From Mobiluncus sp034180645 (GTDB lineage Bacteria > Actinomycetota > Actinomycetes > Actinomycetales > Actinomycetaceae): a stretch of DNA of 64,000 nucleotides. The stretch spans positions 14,824 through 78,823 of the forward strand of contig NZ_JAXFNY010000007.1 of the NCBI RefSeq assembly GCF_034180645.1. Reading direction: 5' to 3'. Under the pieces are notes generated by a model, which worked only from the letters and a program-made list of their open reading frames with translations, had not been told where the DNA came from and did not search any database. Shown here piece after piece: positions 7,879 through 16,266 of the stretch. Position numbers and translations under genes: made by a program. Position 1 is the stretch's first letter. Every line of letters begins with the position of its first letter.

Positions 7879-10215
7879 CTATTTGGCGCTGGTTGTCGGG
7901 GTGGCACCGATGGATTGCAAGGTCACAAAGACCTGGTTAATTTGCTCCTGTGCCACCGCGCCGGGTCCACCCAGGGCCGTGGCCGTGTGCGCCTGGAGAC
8001 GCACAATCTCAGCGGCGATGCTCCCGTTCAAAGATTTCCCTCGGGCGTTGGGCAACAGCAGAATCGGCCCGTCTGACAGCACCCCGCCAGCTACCGCGTC
8101 AACCGGGTTCTTTCCAGAAGCCAGGTAGACCTGCGCGGAGCCTTGCGGGAACTGATATTTACTGATTTCACGGGCAGTCTCGTAGCGGTCGGCCCCAAAG
8201 ATACGTTCGGAGGCACGCCCGGCGGAGGCTTGGGACAAAATCCGATTCGAGACCGCGCCCGGTCCGCCCAAAGCCACCACTTTGGTCGGGTTTATGGCCG
8301 CAATCGTCTGGGTCACAACCGAGGGCAGCTTGCCGTTGGTGGGAACCAGAATGACCGGCCCAGCCGTCAACGAACCGGCCGCTAACGCGTCTATCCCTTG
8401 TGACATTTCCGCCAGGAACACAGCACTAGCCGGTCGCGTTCCCGCTGCGTGACGGGCAATGAGGGCGGAAGTCTCCACTCGGTCGCGGCCTCCGATACGC
8501 TCGGTAGCCACGCCTCCCGCCGCGGCATTCAACGCCGCGTTGCTCACCGCTCCGGGGCCGCCCAAAGCAACCACCTTCGTGGCTTTCGCTTCTCGCACAT
8601 AGTTCGCGACCGCCGCTTGAGCGTCCCGTTTAGCCGATACCAGCACAATTGGGCCATCCGTGAGCGACCCGCCGGCCAGCGCGTCAGCGGTATTGACCGC
8701 GTTGGCCAGGTAGACCGTGCGCGAGCCTTGCGGGAAAGCGTGACGGGCAATCTCAATAGAGGTGCCCACACGGTCTGCACCAGCCAAAGCTAACGGAACG
8801 CCGGAATTAATCTGGTTTTGCTGGAGTTGGGCATAGTCGGGCACTTTAATCGGGTCGCCCGGTTGGGAAATGTATTCCGCGACCATCTGGCGCAACGTCG
8901 GCAGGAATTCGTAAAAGGCGTTGCCGGGGCAGGCTGTGGCACCGACGTCACGGTGTCCCGAGATGACCGGCGCGGTAATAGTTCCTTTGCCCTTGTGAAT
9001 CGTGGTCTGAAGTTCCAGGGGATCCAGGCCGGTGGGCTTTAGTTTGTAGGCAATAACGCGAGACACCGTGTCTACCGCCGCGTCCGAGGGACGGAAATCC
9101 GTGTAATTGCCCAGCACGGAAATCCCGAAAGTCCAAGCGTTCACGCCTGAAGCATGGGCACCGACGGTGTTGTAGTGCCAGAAATCGCCGGCACGCCCCT
9201 GCCAGGCTCGCCCGAAGTTATCCACCAGCACGTTGTAGCCGATATCTCCCCACTTCAGACTGATGGCGTGGTAGCGGTAGATGGAACGCAGGATGCTGGG
9301 AACCGCTTCGGGGCTGTAGTCGTTGGCGGTGGCCGTATGGTGTACGACCGCTCCCGTCACCTCGCCGCGGTAGGCTCGCCAGCTCCGCCAAGATTCGTTA
9401 GCGCCCCAGTCTGCCCGCGTGTACAAGGTAGAGGGCTGGCCGGTAGCAGGCACTTTCGTCCATTCGTTTTCTACGTTAGAAGGAGGGATGACTTTGTTGC
9501 CGGCATCGTCCTGATTGTCCTTGGGAGCGAACGGGCCGCCGCCGTCCGGTCCGCTGGCCTGTCCCGGAGTGACGAGGGTAGGTGTTTTCGCAGAAACGAA
9601 GGCATGAGTGTGTCCCTGATCGTTCAGGGCGTAGTTTTGGTCGGCTTGACGCGTGCCGGGGTCGATGACCTCAACTTTGGGTTGGAATCCCACCGCTGAT
9701 TCGGGCAGCACCACCGCCACTTCGGCTTTGGCCGCATTTGACACAATCCACGGCTCGCTGGCCGCAATGGAACCGTCCCGGCTGGACTCGAAGTCGTCGC
9801 CGATAGTTTGCCAGGTTGACCAGGCGCCGCCCTGCAGGTAGCGACCCAGTACCGCCAAAGGTTGGGGTCCGTCCGTCGGCCACTGCACCGCCACCAACGA
9901 CACTGCGGACTTCAGGTCTACGCGCGATATCTGCTGTTTTGTGCCGGTGTTCGGGTTGGATTCTACGTGTCGAGACTGGGTCACCAGACCGCCGCTGCCC
10001 GAATGGGTCACTTCCCCGCGCAGGGACGCCTGGAATTTCGCAACGTGGTCACCGAGTTCTGACCCACTTAAACCGGGCAGGGAGGCCACGGCTGAAAAGT
10101 CTGTACTGTAAGTCTCGCTCGGCGCCGTATCTCCCCCGGAGGTCGGGGCCGCGAGAGCTGGACTGGCCAAAAGACACAGGGCGGACAGCGCCCCCAAGAT
10201 GACGTACTTAGGCAT
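7879..10215 (-). CDS. Secreted N-acetylmuramoyl-L-alanine amidase with three cell-wall-binding type 2 repeats
   Basis: A 778-residue exported cell-wall hydrolase or surface protein. Signal peptide at residues 1-23 (basic PKY, hydrophobic core, cleavage near ALA-AP). A ~240-residue N-terminal region of unknown fold is followed by an amidase_2/PGRP domain at about 265-445: VHHTATAND holds a zinc histidine, and SGHRDVGATACPG holds the second histidine and the cysteine ligand. Three cell_wall_binding_2 (PF04122-like) repeats fill about 475-770, each with ADR[VY]-T, LA-G...DAL/AGG, and VALGGPGAVS. Such repeats anchor proteins non-covalently to anionic wall polymers. Start at ATG 10215 because GGAG sits 6 nt before it; a TTG 12 bp upstream is less likely. 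Monocistronic, with its own terminator. Confidence 0.92.
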   Translation of the reverse strand: MPKYVILGALSALCLLASPALAAPTSGGDTAPSETYSTDFSAVASLPGLSGSELGDHVAKFQASLRGEVTHSGSGGLVTQSRHVESNPNTGTKQQISRVDLKSAVSLVAVQWPTDGPQPLAVLGRYLQGGAWSTWQTIGDDFESSRDGSIAASEPWIVSNAAKAEVAVVLPESAVGFQPKVEVIDPGTRQADQNYALNDQGHTHAFVSAKTPTLVTPGQASGPDGGGPFAPKDNQDDAGNKVIPPSNVENEWTKVPATGQPSTLYTRADWGANESWRSWRAYRGEVTGAVVHHTATANDYSPEAVPSILRSIYRYHAISLKWGDIGYNVLVDNFGRAWQGRAGDFWHYNTVGAHASGVNAWTFGISVLGNYTDFRPSDAAVDTVSRVIAYKLKPTGLDPLELQTTIHKGKGTITAPVISGHRDVGATACPGNAFYEFLPTLRQMVAEYISQPGDPIKVPDYAQLQQNQINSGVPLALAGADRVGTSIEIARHAFPQGSRTVYLANAVNTADALAGGSLTDGPIVLVSAKRDAQAAVANYVREAKATKVVALGGPGAVSNAALNAAAGGVATERIGGRDRVETSALIARHAAGTRPASAVFLAEMSQGIDALAAGSLTAGPVILVPTNGKLPSVVTQTIAAINPTKVVALGGPGAVSNRILSQASAGRASERIFGADRYETAREISKYQFPQGSAQVYLASGKNPVDAVAGGVLSDGPILLLPNARGKSLNGSIAAEIVRLQAHTATALGGPGAVAQEQINQVFVTLQSIGATPTTSAK

Positions 10216-10427
10216 TACTAACTCCAATCAACACTGCACAATAGCTTTCCCGATTTTTTGACCTGTGTCCAGATTTAATTTCGGAAACCACACAATTATT
10301 ATGCGTTTTGATAGCTTTTGATGCTTAATTTTCACATCAGTAACAATAGTAACACATTCTGCAGGCGTACCCCTCACATTTTTCGCCTCGCTCTAAATCT
10401 GCTTTCACGCAACCCGCCCACCCATGA

Positions 10428-10433
10428 CACAAT
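10428..10433 (+). promoter_or_regulatory. -10 element of a probable leaderless GT2 transcript
   Basis: CACAAT, then 6 nt, then the GTG at 10440; no ribosome-binding site. No convincing -35 box seen. Confidence 0.4.
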
Positions 10434-10439
10434 AGGGTC

Positions 10440-11171
10440 GTGAGTGAAAACGGGAAAACTAGCGCCCTCGCCGGGTCTGATAGCGCCGCCCGGCGCGCCG
10501 GCCAGGAAGTCGCCTTGGTCATCCCTATCTATAACGAAGGCCCCGTCATCACCGAAGTTCTCCAGGAAGCCAAAAAAACTTTCCCCCACCTCATCTGTGT
10601 TGACGACGGTTCCAGCGACGACTCCGCCGCCCTGGCTCGCAGGGCCGGAGCCACCGTCCTGACTCACGCCATCAACTTGGGACAAGGCGCCGCTCTGCAA
10701 ACCGGCATCACCTACTTCCTGCAAGACACCGACCTACCCTACGCAGCGACTTTTGATGCCGATGGCCAACACCAAACCGATGACGTCGTTTCCATGTGGA
10801 ACCGCGCTAAAACAGACCAGCTCGACATTATCTTTGGTTCCCGATTTTTATCCAAGAAACAAGAGATGGGAGCCGCCAAGCGCATTGTGCTGAAAACCGC
10901 TGCTTGGGCGACCGCCCGCACCACCCATATGTTGCTGACTGACGCCCACAATGGACTGCGCCTGCTGTCTCGGTCCGCGGCCAGCACCTTGAACCTGAAG
11001 CAAAACCGCATGGCTCACGCTTCGGAAATCGTGGCGCAACTGGGAAAAAGCGGGCTACCCTGGGCGGAAATGCCGGTCCATATCCGCTACACCGACTATT
11101 CCAAAGCCAAGGGTCAATCCTTGTGGAACTCGATAAACATCGTCATGGATTTAGTGATGGGGGTGCGCTGA
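10440..11171 (+). CDS. Glycosyltransferase family 2 (dolichyl-phosphate mannose synthase-like)
   Basis: A 243-residue inverting GT-A enzyme. Motifs in order: VALVIPIYNEGPVI, the nucleotide-binding LICVDDGSSDDS, NLGQGAALQTGI, and the metal-binding DADGQH. Enzymes of this type usually load a sugar onto polyprenyl phosphate at the inner membrane face for use by extracytoplasmic transferases. There are no membrane segments, but the next gene (1 bp downstream) encodes a DUF2304 membrane protein, a pairing common in actinobacteria and likely to provide the anchor. GTG start with no Shine-Dalgarno; a -10 sits 6 nt upstream, so it is probably leaderless. Confidence 0.88.
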   Translation: MSENGKTSALAGSDSAARRAGQEVALVIPIYNEGPVITEVLQEAKKTFPHLICVDDGSSDDSAALARRAGATVLTHAINLGQGAALQTGITYFLQDTDLPYAATFDADGQHQTDDVVSMWNRAKTDQLDIIFGSRFLSKKQEMGAAKRIVLKTAAWATARTTHMLLTDAHNGLRLLSRSAASTLNLKQNRMAHASEIVAQLGKSGLPWAEMPVHIRYTDYSKAKGQSLWNSINIVMDLVMGVR

Positions 11172-11172
11172 C

Positions 11173-11625
11173 ATGGGTGTTTTCACAAGTGTAGCCGGGT
11201 TGGTTTCTACTTCGGTTCCGACTTTGCTGGCGTGGGTAGCGGCCGGCCAGTGGGGTATCAAGATTGTCCTGTTAATTGTGGTCGCGGTGGGGCTGGTTTA
11301 TGTGTCCCGCCTCCAAGGAGCCCGCGACCTGGCTTTGCGGCGCATCCTGGCGCTGCTGTTCGCGGTTTTGGCGGCCGTGGCGATTATCTATCCGCCCGTC
11401 ATTTCCGCGGTAGCGGCATTCCTCGGCGTGGGACGCGGCACCGATTTATTGCTGTATATGCTGGTCATAGTGGTGTTGGCGACCTGGCTGGTGCAGTGGC
11501 GTTACAACATCGCGGTCCAGGCGCGCTTGACCGAGCTGACTCGGGCGCTGGCTCTGTCCGAGGCGCGGCGCACCGACCCTAACGACGAGCCAAAGCCCGA
11601 TACCGCAGCCGCAGACCCCAGCTAA
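11173..11625 (+). CDS. DUF2304 membrane protein, partner of the GT2
   Basis: A 150-residue protein with four hydrophobic segments (about 13-29, 31-46, 57-84, 90-110). The segment GVGRGTDLLLYMLVIVVL is the DUF2304 signature. It follows the GT2 gene by one base, so the two are translationally coupled and probably act together in polyprenyl-phosphate-sugar synthesis or flipping. That function is inferred from gene pairing. The last 47 bp overlap the convergent GT2 gene 11579-12505. Confidence 0.85.
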   Translation: MGVFTSVAGLVSTSVPTLLAWVAAGQWGIKIVLLIVVAVGLVYVSRLQGARDLALRRILALLFAVLAAVAIIYPPVISAVAAFLGVGRGTDLLLYMLVIVVLATWLVQWRYNIAVQARLTELTRALALSEARRTDPNDEPKPDTAAADPS

Positions 11626-12505
11626 TCAACATCAGCAGCGGCAAGGCAAACGGGCGATTTACATAGAGCCGGTCCAGGAAAATCCGCGCCGAATCGTGGT
11701 GAGCCTGCAAGACCCGCAAGTTCCGTTTCTGACCCGTCCCCAAGGTCTTGTTACCGGTCGTAGCCCCCTGTTCGTGTATCGCCACGGCGCTACCCACGAA
11801 CAGCGCCCCGCGCCCCAGGAAACGCTGCGCCCGCCAAGCCAAGTCCACGTCCTCAAAGTACATAAAATATGCCGGGTCAAAACCGCCCAGCTGCTCCCAA
11901 TCTGAGCGGCGAATCAGGATGCAAGCCCCGCTGACCCAGTCCACCTCAGCTGCGTCAGTCCCCCGCCAAGACAACCCCCAATACCGGCGAGTCCACGGGT
12001 TTCCCGGCCACACTCGCCCCAGCAGCGCGTGGCCGATTCCGATGGAAATATAGGGAAAAGACCGGCCGGTGGGGTAGCGTGTGCCGGTTTCGTCCACCAG
12101 GGCCGGGCCGATTATCGCCGCCGCGGGATGAGCCTCGGCGGCAGCAATCAGGGTGTCCAAAGCGCCGGGAGTCAGGCGCAAATCCGGGTTAGCGAATAAT
12201 AGCCACGGTTCGCCGCCCCCGAAATCGGAACCAAAATTGTTGCCCGCCCCGAATCCCGGATTATCCGGCAAGGATCGGTATTCTGCGCCGAATTCTTGGC
12301 AGAGAGCCGCCACCGCGGTATCACAGTTCTCTGAGTTATCCACCACCACGGTGTGAATTGCCTGATGGGAAGCCTCGGGAAGGCTCTGTAACAGTCCGCG
12401 TATTCCCTCCCCACAGTGATAAGCGACCGTGACCACGCGAATGGCCGGGCGGGCGACACCGGGCATCGGGGCCGGACTGGTGGGTGCTGCGGACGAATTC
12501 GACAC
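11579..12505 (-). CDS. Glycosyltransferase family 2 (rhamnosyltransferase/WbbL-like)
   Basis: A 308-residue GT-A enzyme. VVTVAYHCGEGIRGLL begins the fold; VVVDNSENCD, DNPGFGAGNNFG and LLFANPDLRL form the donor and metal site; VDWVSGACILIRRSDWEQLG and YFMYFEDVDLAWRAQ are typical of the WbbL/RfbF rhamnosyltransferase branch. It probably adds a deoxyhexose to the polymer linker or repeat. The C-terminal hydrophobic patch (FALPLLMLISWGLRL) may touch the membrane. GTG start with GAGGGG at a proper distance. Its 3' end overlaps the convergent DUF2304 gene by 47 bp. Confidence 0.87.
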   Translation of the reverse strand: MSNSSAAPTSPAPMPGVARPAIRVVTVAYHCGEGIRGLLQSLPEASHQAIHTVVVDNSENCDTAVAALCQEFGAEYRSLPDNPGFGAGNNFGSDFGGGEPWLLFANPDLRLTPGALDTLIAAAEAHPAAAIIGPALVDETGTRYPTGRSFPYISIGIGHALLGRVWPGNPWTRRYWGLSWRGTDAAEVDWVSGACILIRRSDWEQLGGFDPAYFMYFEDVDLAWRAQRFLGRGALFVGSAVAIHEQGATTGNKTLGTGQKRNLRVLQAHHDSARIFLDRLYVNRPFALPLLMLISWGLRLRYRALARR

Positions 12506-12590
12506 GAACTTTCCCCTCCCTACCGCACAAAATCTAGGAAAATCATCGGCCCAAGCACAACCGTGCCAGGAAATACCCGACGCTTAAGTC

Positions 12591-12596
12591 TACAAT
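12591..12596 (+). promoter_or_regulatory. -10 element of leaderless LCP transcript
   Basis: TACAAT (one mismatch to consensus), then 6 nt, then the GTG at 12603. No ribosome-binding site and no clear -35. Confidence 0.5.
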
Positions 12597-12602
12597 GGCC
12601 TG

Positions 12603-14054
12603 GTGTCATCAAAGCACCACCCTGCTGCTTCCCACGCCGCCGCTCTAACTCGCCCGCGGCGAGGACTACGCATTTTTAGCCTTGTGGTACTGTTCTTGGC
12701 GATTTTCAGCCTGAGCTTCGCGGGTCTGGTCAATGCCGATATTTCCTCGTGGACCAAGAAAGTGAATGTGAACGCTTTCCTCGAGGACGATCGCCGAGAG
12801 AAAGACCTCCCGGAGGACAGCTTCGCGAACCGAGACTTGAACGTGCTGGTCATCGGGTCGGACTACCGGGCGCAAAAGGAATATGACGAGATGGGCCGGC
12901 GGATTACCGGGATGCGCTCGGATACGACCCTGGTGGCGCATATCAGCGCGGACCGCACCCGCGTGGAGGTCATGTCTATCCCGCGCGACCTGATGGTGAA
13001 GCGCCCGGCTTGCCAACGCGCTGACGGAAAAACCGAGCCCGCCAGTCAAGGTTTGGTCCAGTTCAACTCCGTTTTTGCCCTGCTGGGACAGGACGAGGAC
13101 GTGGCTGCGGCTACGGCCTGCACCTTAAAAACTGTGGAGCAACTGACCGGGATTTTCCTTGACGAATTTGTGGTCGTGAACTTTGACGGTTTCCAAGACA
13201 TGGTGGCGGCCCTGGGCGGGGTGCCAATTTGCCTGGAAGAAAAGATGAAGGACAGCAAGGGCACCATTGACCTTCCAGCCGGGTGCCAAACGTTGAATTC
13301 CCAACAGGCTCTCGGTTTTGCCCGCGCCCGCTACGGGGTGGGCGACGGCTCGGACATTTCCCGGATTGGCCGCCAGCAGCAACTCATCGGCGCCATGATG
13401 AAGGAAGCTAAGAGCCGCAATATGCTCACCGATTTGCCGACTTTATACGCCTTCATGAAAGCGGGAATGAGGTCCCTAACCACCTCGCAAAGTTTTGGCA
13501 ATGCTCAGAATCTGGGCGGTTTGGCGCTGTCCCTATCGAAGGTCAAACCCGACAATATCCGCTTTTACACCCTGCCTTTCGGGGAATACGCTCCCGACCG
13601 GGCGCGCGTGGCAGTGGCGGATAATGCCGTGGAAATGTTCGATGCCTTACGTTTAGACAAGCCGGTTCCCTCCATTTTCCCCTACCAGGACATGAACGGG
13701 GGTCTTCACGAGCCCAGCGAGCAGGCCTCCTCACTTTCGCCCGATTCCGCCAGTTCCGGCGGGTCTGTCCCTTCACAAGGGAGTAGCATCGGTCGCGTTG
13801 AAGGGTCGCCTTCCCGGGGGACGAGCGGGACGAATGGGGCCAATTCCGCCCACCTTGGGCAAACCGGGGGAACAACGAATAGCAACTCTGTCGGCAACGC
13901 CGCAAGCAGCCCGGAAGCCCCGGCGCACAACCCCGGCACCACGGGCCATCCGAACTCGGCAAACACCAGCGAAACGGAAGGAAATTCTGCCAATAACGCC
14001 CCATCCGGTGAAACATCCGGGGGCAGCGGCACTTGGCAGGACACCCAGCAATGA
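12603..14054 (+). CDS. LytR-CpsA-Psr (LCP) family glycopolymer ligase with disordered tail
   Basis: A 483-residue membrane-anchored phosphotransferase that attaches lipid-linked polymers to peptidoglycan outside the cell. Single N-terminal membrane segment at about 24-44. LCP core at about 75-350: LNVLVIGSDYR, RSDTTLVAHISADRTRVEVMSIPRDLMV with the pyrophosphate-binding arginines, VNFDGFQDMVAALGGV, and LGFARARYG...DISRIGRQQQLI. The last ~120 residues are Ser/Gly/Thr/Asn-rich and probably disordered in the wall. GTG start with a -10 6 nt upstream, so leaderless. Its stop overlaps the start of a second LCP gene (ATGA). Confidence 0.92.
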   Translation: MSSKHHPAASHAAALTRPRRGLRIFSLVVLFLAIFSLSFAGLVNADISSWTKKVNVNAFLEDDRREKDLPEDSFANRDLNVLVIGSDYRAQKEYDEMGRRITGMRSDTTLVAHISADRTRVEVMSIPRDLMVKRPACQRADGKTEPASQGLVQFNSVFALLGQDEDVAAATACTLKTVEQLTGIFLDEFVVVNFDGFQDMVAALGGVPICLEEKMKDSKGTIDLPAGCQTLNSQQALGFARARYGVGDGSDISRIGRQQQLIGAMMKEAKSRNMLTDLPTLYAFMKAGMRSLTTSQSFGNAQNLGGLALSLSKVKPDNIRFYTLPFGEYAPDRARVAVADNAVEMFDALRLDKPVPSIFPYQDMNGGLHEPSEQASSLSPDSASSGGSVPSQGSSIGRVEGSPSRGTSGTNGANSAHLGQTGGTTNSNSVGNAASSPEAPAHNPGTTGHPNSANTSETEGNSANNAPSGETSGGSGTWQDTQQ

Positions 14055-15391
14055 CTTTGCCGCCGTCCTTTCCACCCGAAAGCTCCCTGCGTAGCCCGAA
14101 CCCCGGAAGCTCTTCCAATGCTCGACCGGAGTCCCCTGCGCCAACTATCCCCAGCCACGAAACTTCACGGGGACGTCCGGATTCTCGCAACGCCGTGGTA
14201 GTGGGCGGCTCCTCCACACCTAACTCGCACCGGCAAGGGCTGAGCTATGAAGATTTGGCACTACCAGCCGCTTATGCCCCCGGTTCAGCAGCAAACTACC
14301 ACCCTGACACCCCCGGTAGTCCCAACTCGCCCGGCACACCCCCGGTGCGGGCGGCTAGCCCGAGACCTGCACCCGACCTGGTGACCAGCCCCGAATCGGT
14401 ACCGCCTGCCAGCCAACCACGTACCGGAACCACCCGGACTCGCAGCTGGCCGAAACGAATCTTTCTCACCATTTTCACCCTATTTTTAGCGTTGATTCTG
14501 GCCATAGTGTTTTGGGGACTGTTCCTGATACACCGAGTGGACACGAACCTGGGACGTACCGATGCATTGAGCGGGGCAGCAGACACCCCCGGCACGACCT
14601 GGCTCATCGCCGGTTCGGATTCCCGCGAAGGCACCGCCGAAGCGAACAGCGGGGTACAGGGCCAGCGATCCGACACGATTCTTTTGCTGCACCGGGCCAC
14701 CAACGGCACTGCCACACTGGTTTCGCTGCCTCGCGACACCTATGTCGAGATTCCCGGCCACGGATACAACAAACTCAACGCCGCGTTTTCCGAAGGAGGA
14801 CCACAACTGCTGGTTTCCACCGTCGAGGGCTTGACCGGGCTCAGCGTGGATCACTACGCCCAGCTGGGTTTCAACGGCGTAGCCCAGGTCGTTGACGGGG
14901 TCGGCGGAATCAACCTCTGCTGGGATCAGACGTTTTCCGACCGGATGACAGGGCTGAACTGGCAAGCCGGTTGCCATGATGTAGACGGGCCGACCGCCCT
15001 GCTGTTTGCACGGATGCGCTATTCCGACCCGCTGGGCGACATTGGGCGCACCCAACGCCAACGCCTGGTCATCAGCTCCACTCTGAAAAAGGCGCTGAGC
15101 CCGGAAGTGCTAGTTAATCCCGCCCGACAAGTGGCCCTAGCTGACGCGGGCGCGGCTGCCCTGACGGTTGACCGTTCCACCGGGACCCTTGACATTGGTC
15201 GGATGGCACTGGCACTGCGGAAGGCTGGGAACACCGGGTTGCAGGGGGTGCCACCTATCGCGTCGCTCGGTTACAACCCCGGCGGCGGGGTGGGCTCGAC
15301 GGTGAAGCTGGATGAGAGCCGCACCCCCGCTTTCTGGGAAGGGCTACGCAACGGGACCCTCACCCCTGCCGACCTGACCCCGCAGTTCTAG
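14051..15391 (+). CDS. LytR-CpsA-Psr (LCP) family protein, second copy
   Basis: A 446-residue LCP protein. A ~130-residue Pro/Ser/Thr-rich cytoplasmic head precedes a membrane segment at about 141-163. The LCP core has TWLIAGSDSREG, QRSDTILLLHRA, LVSLPRDTYVEI with the catalytic arginine, LNAAFSEGGPQL, VDGVGGINLCWD, LLFARMRYSDPLGDIGRTQRQRLV. The start is taken at ATG 14051, which overlaps the upstream stop by 4 bp; an in-frame upstream start at 14033 is less likely. The pair probably has overlapping roles in anchoring the glycan built by the genes to the left. Confidence 0.9.
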   Translation: MTLPPSFPPESSLRSPNPGSSSNARPESPAPTIPSHETSRGRPDSRNAVVVGGSSTPNSHRQGLSYEDLALPAAYAPGSAANYHPDTPGSPNSPGTPPVRAASPRPAPDLVTSPESVPPASQPRTGTTRTRSWPKRIFLTIFTLFLALILAIVFWGLFLIHRVDTNLGRTDALSGAADTPGTTWLIAGSDSREGTAEANSGVQGQRSDTILLLHRATNGTATLVSLPRDTYVEIPGHGYNKLNAAFSEGGPQLLVSTVEGLTGLSVDHYAQLGFNGVAQVVDGVGGINLCWDQTFSDRMTGLNWQAGCHDVDGPTALLFARMRYSDPLGDIGRTQRQRLVISSTLKKALSPEVLVNPARQVALADAGAAALTVDRSTGTLDIGRMALALRKAGNTGLQGVPPIASLGYNPGGGVGSTVKLDESRTPAFWEGLRNGTLTPADLTPQF

Positions 15392-15420
15392 GTTTTTACG
15401 CAAGTGTTTCACTGAGTTCC

Positions 15421-15660
15421 CGCCGCTCGAAAAGACACCCAGCTGGGCGGGGTATCGCTCGTCAGCGGGGCGAGAGGAGCGAAGGCGGAGGTACTCGCAG
15501 GCGACGCTAGGGGGTGAGGAAAATGCTATGCTCTGCAAGCATTTTCCGAGGGGGGTCTGTGACCCCCCAAGTCGCGCGAGACCTCCGCGAGCGATATCTC
15601 GCTCGCCCCAACCCAGGCGTGAGCGACGCCTCCCCCGCCCAGATCACGGCTCGAGCTGCA
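15421..15660. repeat. Long imperfect inverted repeat / structured element between LCP and purE
   Basis: Most of this 240-bp intergenic region folds on itself. Outer arms: 15425-15430 with 15651-15656; 15443-15452 with 15633-15642 (10 bp); 15455-15462 with 15619-15626; 15467-15474 with 15602-15609 (8 bp). Core stem: 15485-15505 with 15571-15588 (18 bp, a bulged A93 and a 2-nt bulge). Inside are two perfect hairpins, 15518-15547 (10 bp) and 15550-15568 (8 bp), so the core is a three-way junction. Alternative hairpins also exist at 15587-15606 and 15615-15631. It ends before the purE -10, so it is not part of the purE leader. It could be a structured RNA, a transcription terminator, or a MITE-like element; strand unknown. 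Confidence 0.6.
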
Positions 15661-15719
15661 CCCGGCCGAACGCGAGGACGAATGCTCCAATCCCCGCCCC
15701 GGGCTGGGAACCCACGGGG

Positions 15720-15725
15720 TAGAAT
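15720..15725 (+). promoter_or_regulatory. -10 element of leaderless purE transcript
   Basis: TAGAAT, then 6 nt, then the ATG at 15732. There is no ribosome-binding site before the ATG. Confidence 0.5.
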
Positions 15726-15731
15726 GGCGCT

Positions 15732-16265
15732 ATGAGCGAAGCTGAGAATACGCCCCTGGTGGGCTTGGTGATGGGTTCGGATTCCGATTGGGCGACAATG
15801 TCAGCCGCCGCGGAGGTGCTACGCGACTTTGGGATTTCTTTCGAGGCTCGGGTCGTGTCCGCCCACCGGATGCCTATCGACATGCTGGAGTACGGGACTT
15901 CGGCGGAAAAGCGCGGTTTGCGGGTGATCATTGCCGGAGCGGGCGGAGCGGCACACCTGCCGGGGATGCTGGCAGCAGCTACTGTCCTGCCGGTCATCGG
16001 CGTGCCAGTTCCGTTGAAACACCTGGAAGGCATGGACTCCCTGCTGTCTATCGTGCAAATGCCCTCCGGGGTGCCGGTCGCTACGGTTTCTATCGGAAAC
16101 GCGAAGAACGCCGCCCTGCTGGCTGCCCGTATCTTGGGCGCCGGGGAAGGACCGGAGGCACAACAGATGCGCGAACGCATGTTGCAATATCAAGCTCTGC
16201 TGCGCCAAGTAGCCATCGACAAAGGCGAAGCTCTGAAAAACGTGATGGACACGGAGGAGAACTGA
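15732..16265 (+). CDS. purE: N5-carboxyaminoimidazole ribonucleotide mutase
   Basis: Moves the carboxyl group of N5-CAIR to give CAIR in purine synthesis. 177 residues, slightly longer than usual class I PurE (~160-170). Motifs: LVMGSDSDWATM with the phosphate-binding GSDSD, RVVSAHRMPIDMLEY with the catalytic histidine, VIIAGAGGAAHLPGM, PVIGVPVPLKHLEGMDSLLS, and MPSGVPVATV. Followed one base later by purK, whose product it uses. The transcript is probably leaderless (-10 6 nt before ATG). Confidence 0.97.
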   Translation: MSEAENTPLVGLVMGSDSDWATMSAAAEVLRDFGISFEARVVSAHRMPIDMLEYGTSAEKRGLRVIIAGAGGAAHLPGMLAAATVLPVIGVPVPLKHLEGMDSLLSIVQMPSGVPVATVSIGNAKNAALLAARILGAGEGPEAQQMRERMLQYQALLRQVAIDKGEALKNVMDTEEN

Positions 16266-16266
16266 G

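Noticed and set aside
13543..14217. Long minus-strand open frames opposite the LCP tails
   Set aside because: They mirror the low-complexity, GC-biased coding strand, are Arg/Pro-rich and have no start signals.
15485..15588. Purine riboswitch upstream of purE, because of the three-way junction
   Set aside because: The helices are longer than in the purine aptamer, the conserved junction bases are absent, and it lies upstream of the purE -10, so it would not be in the purE message.
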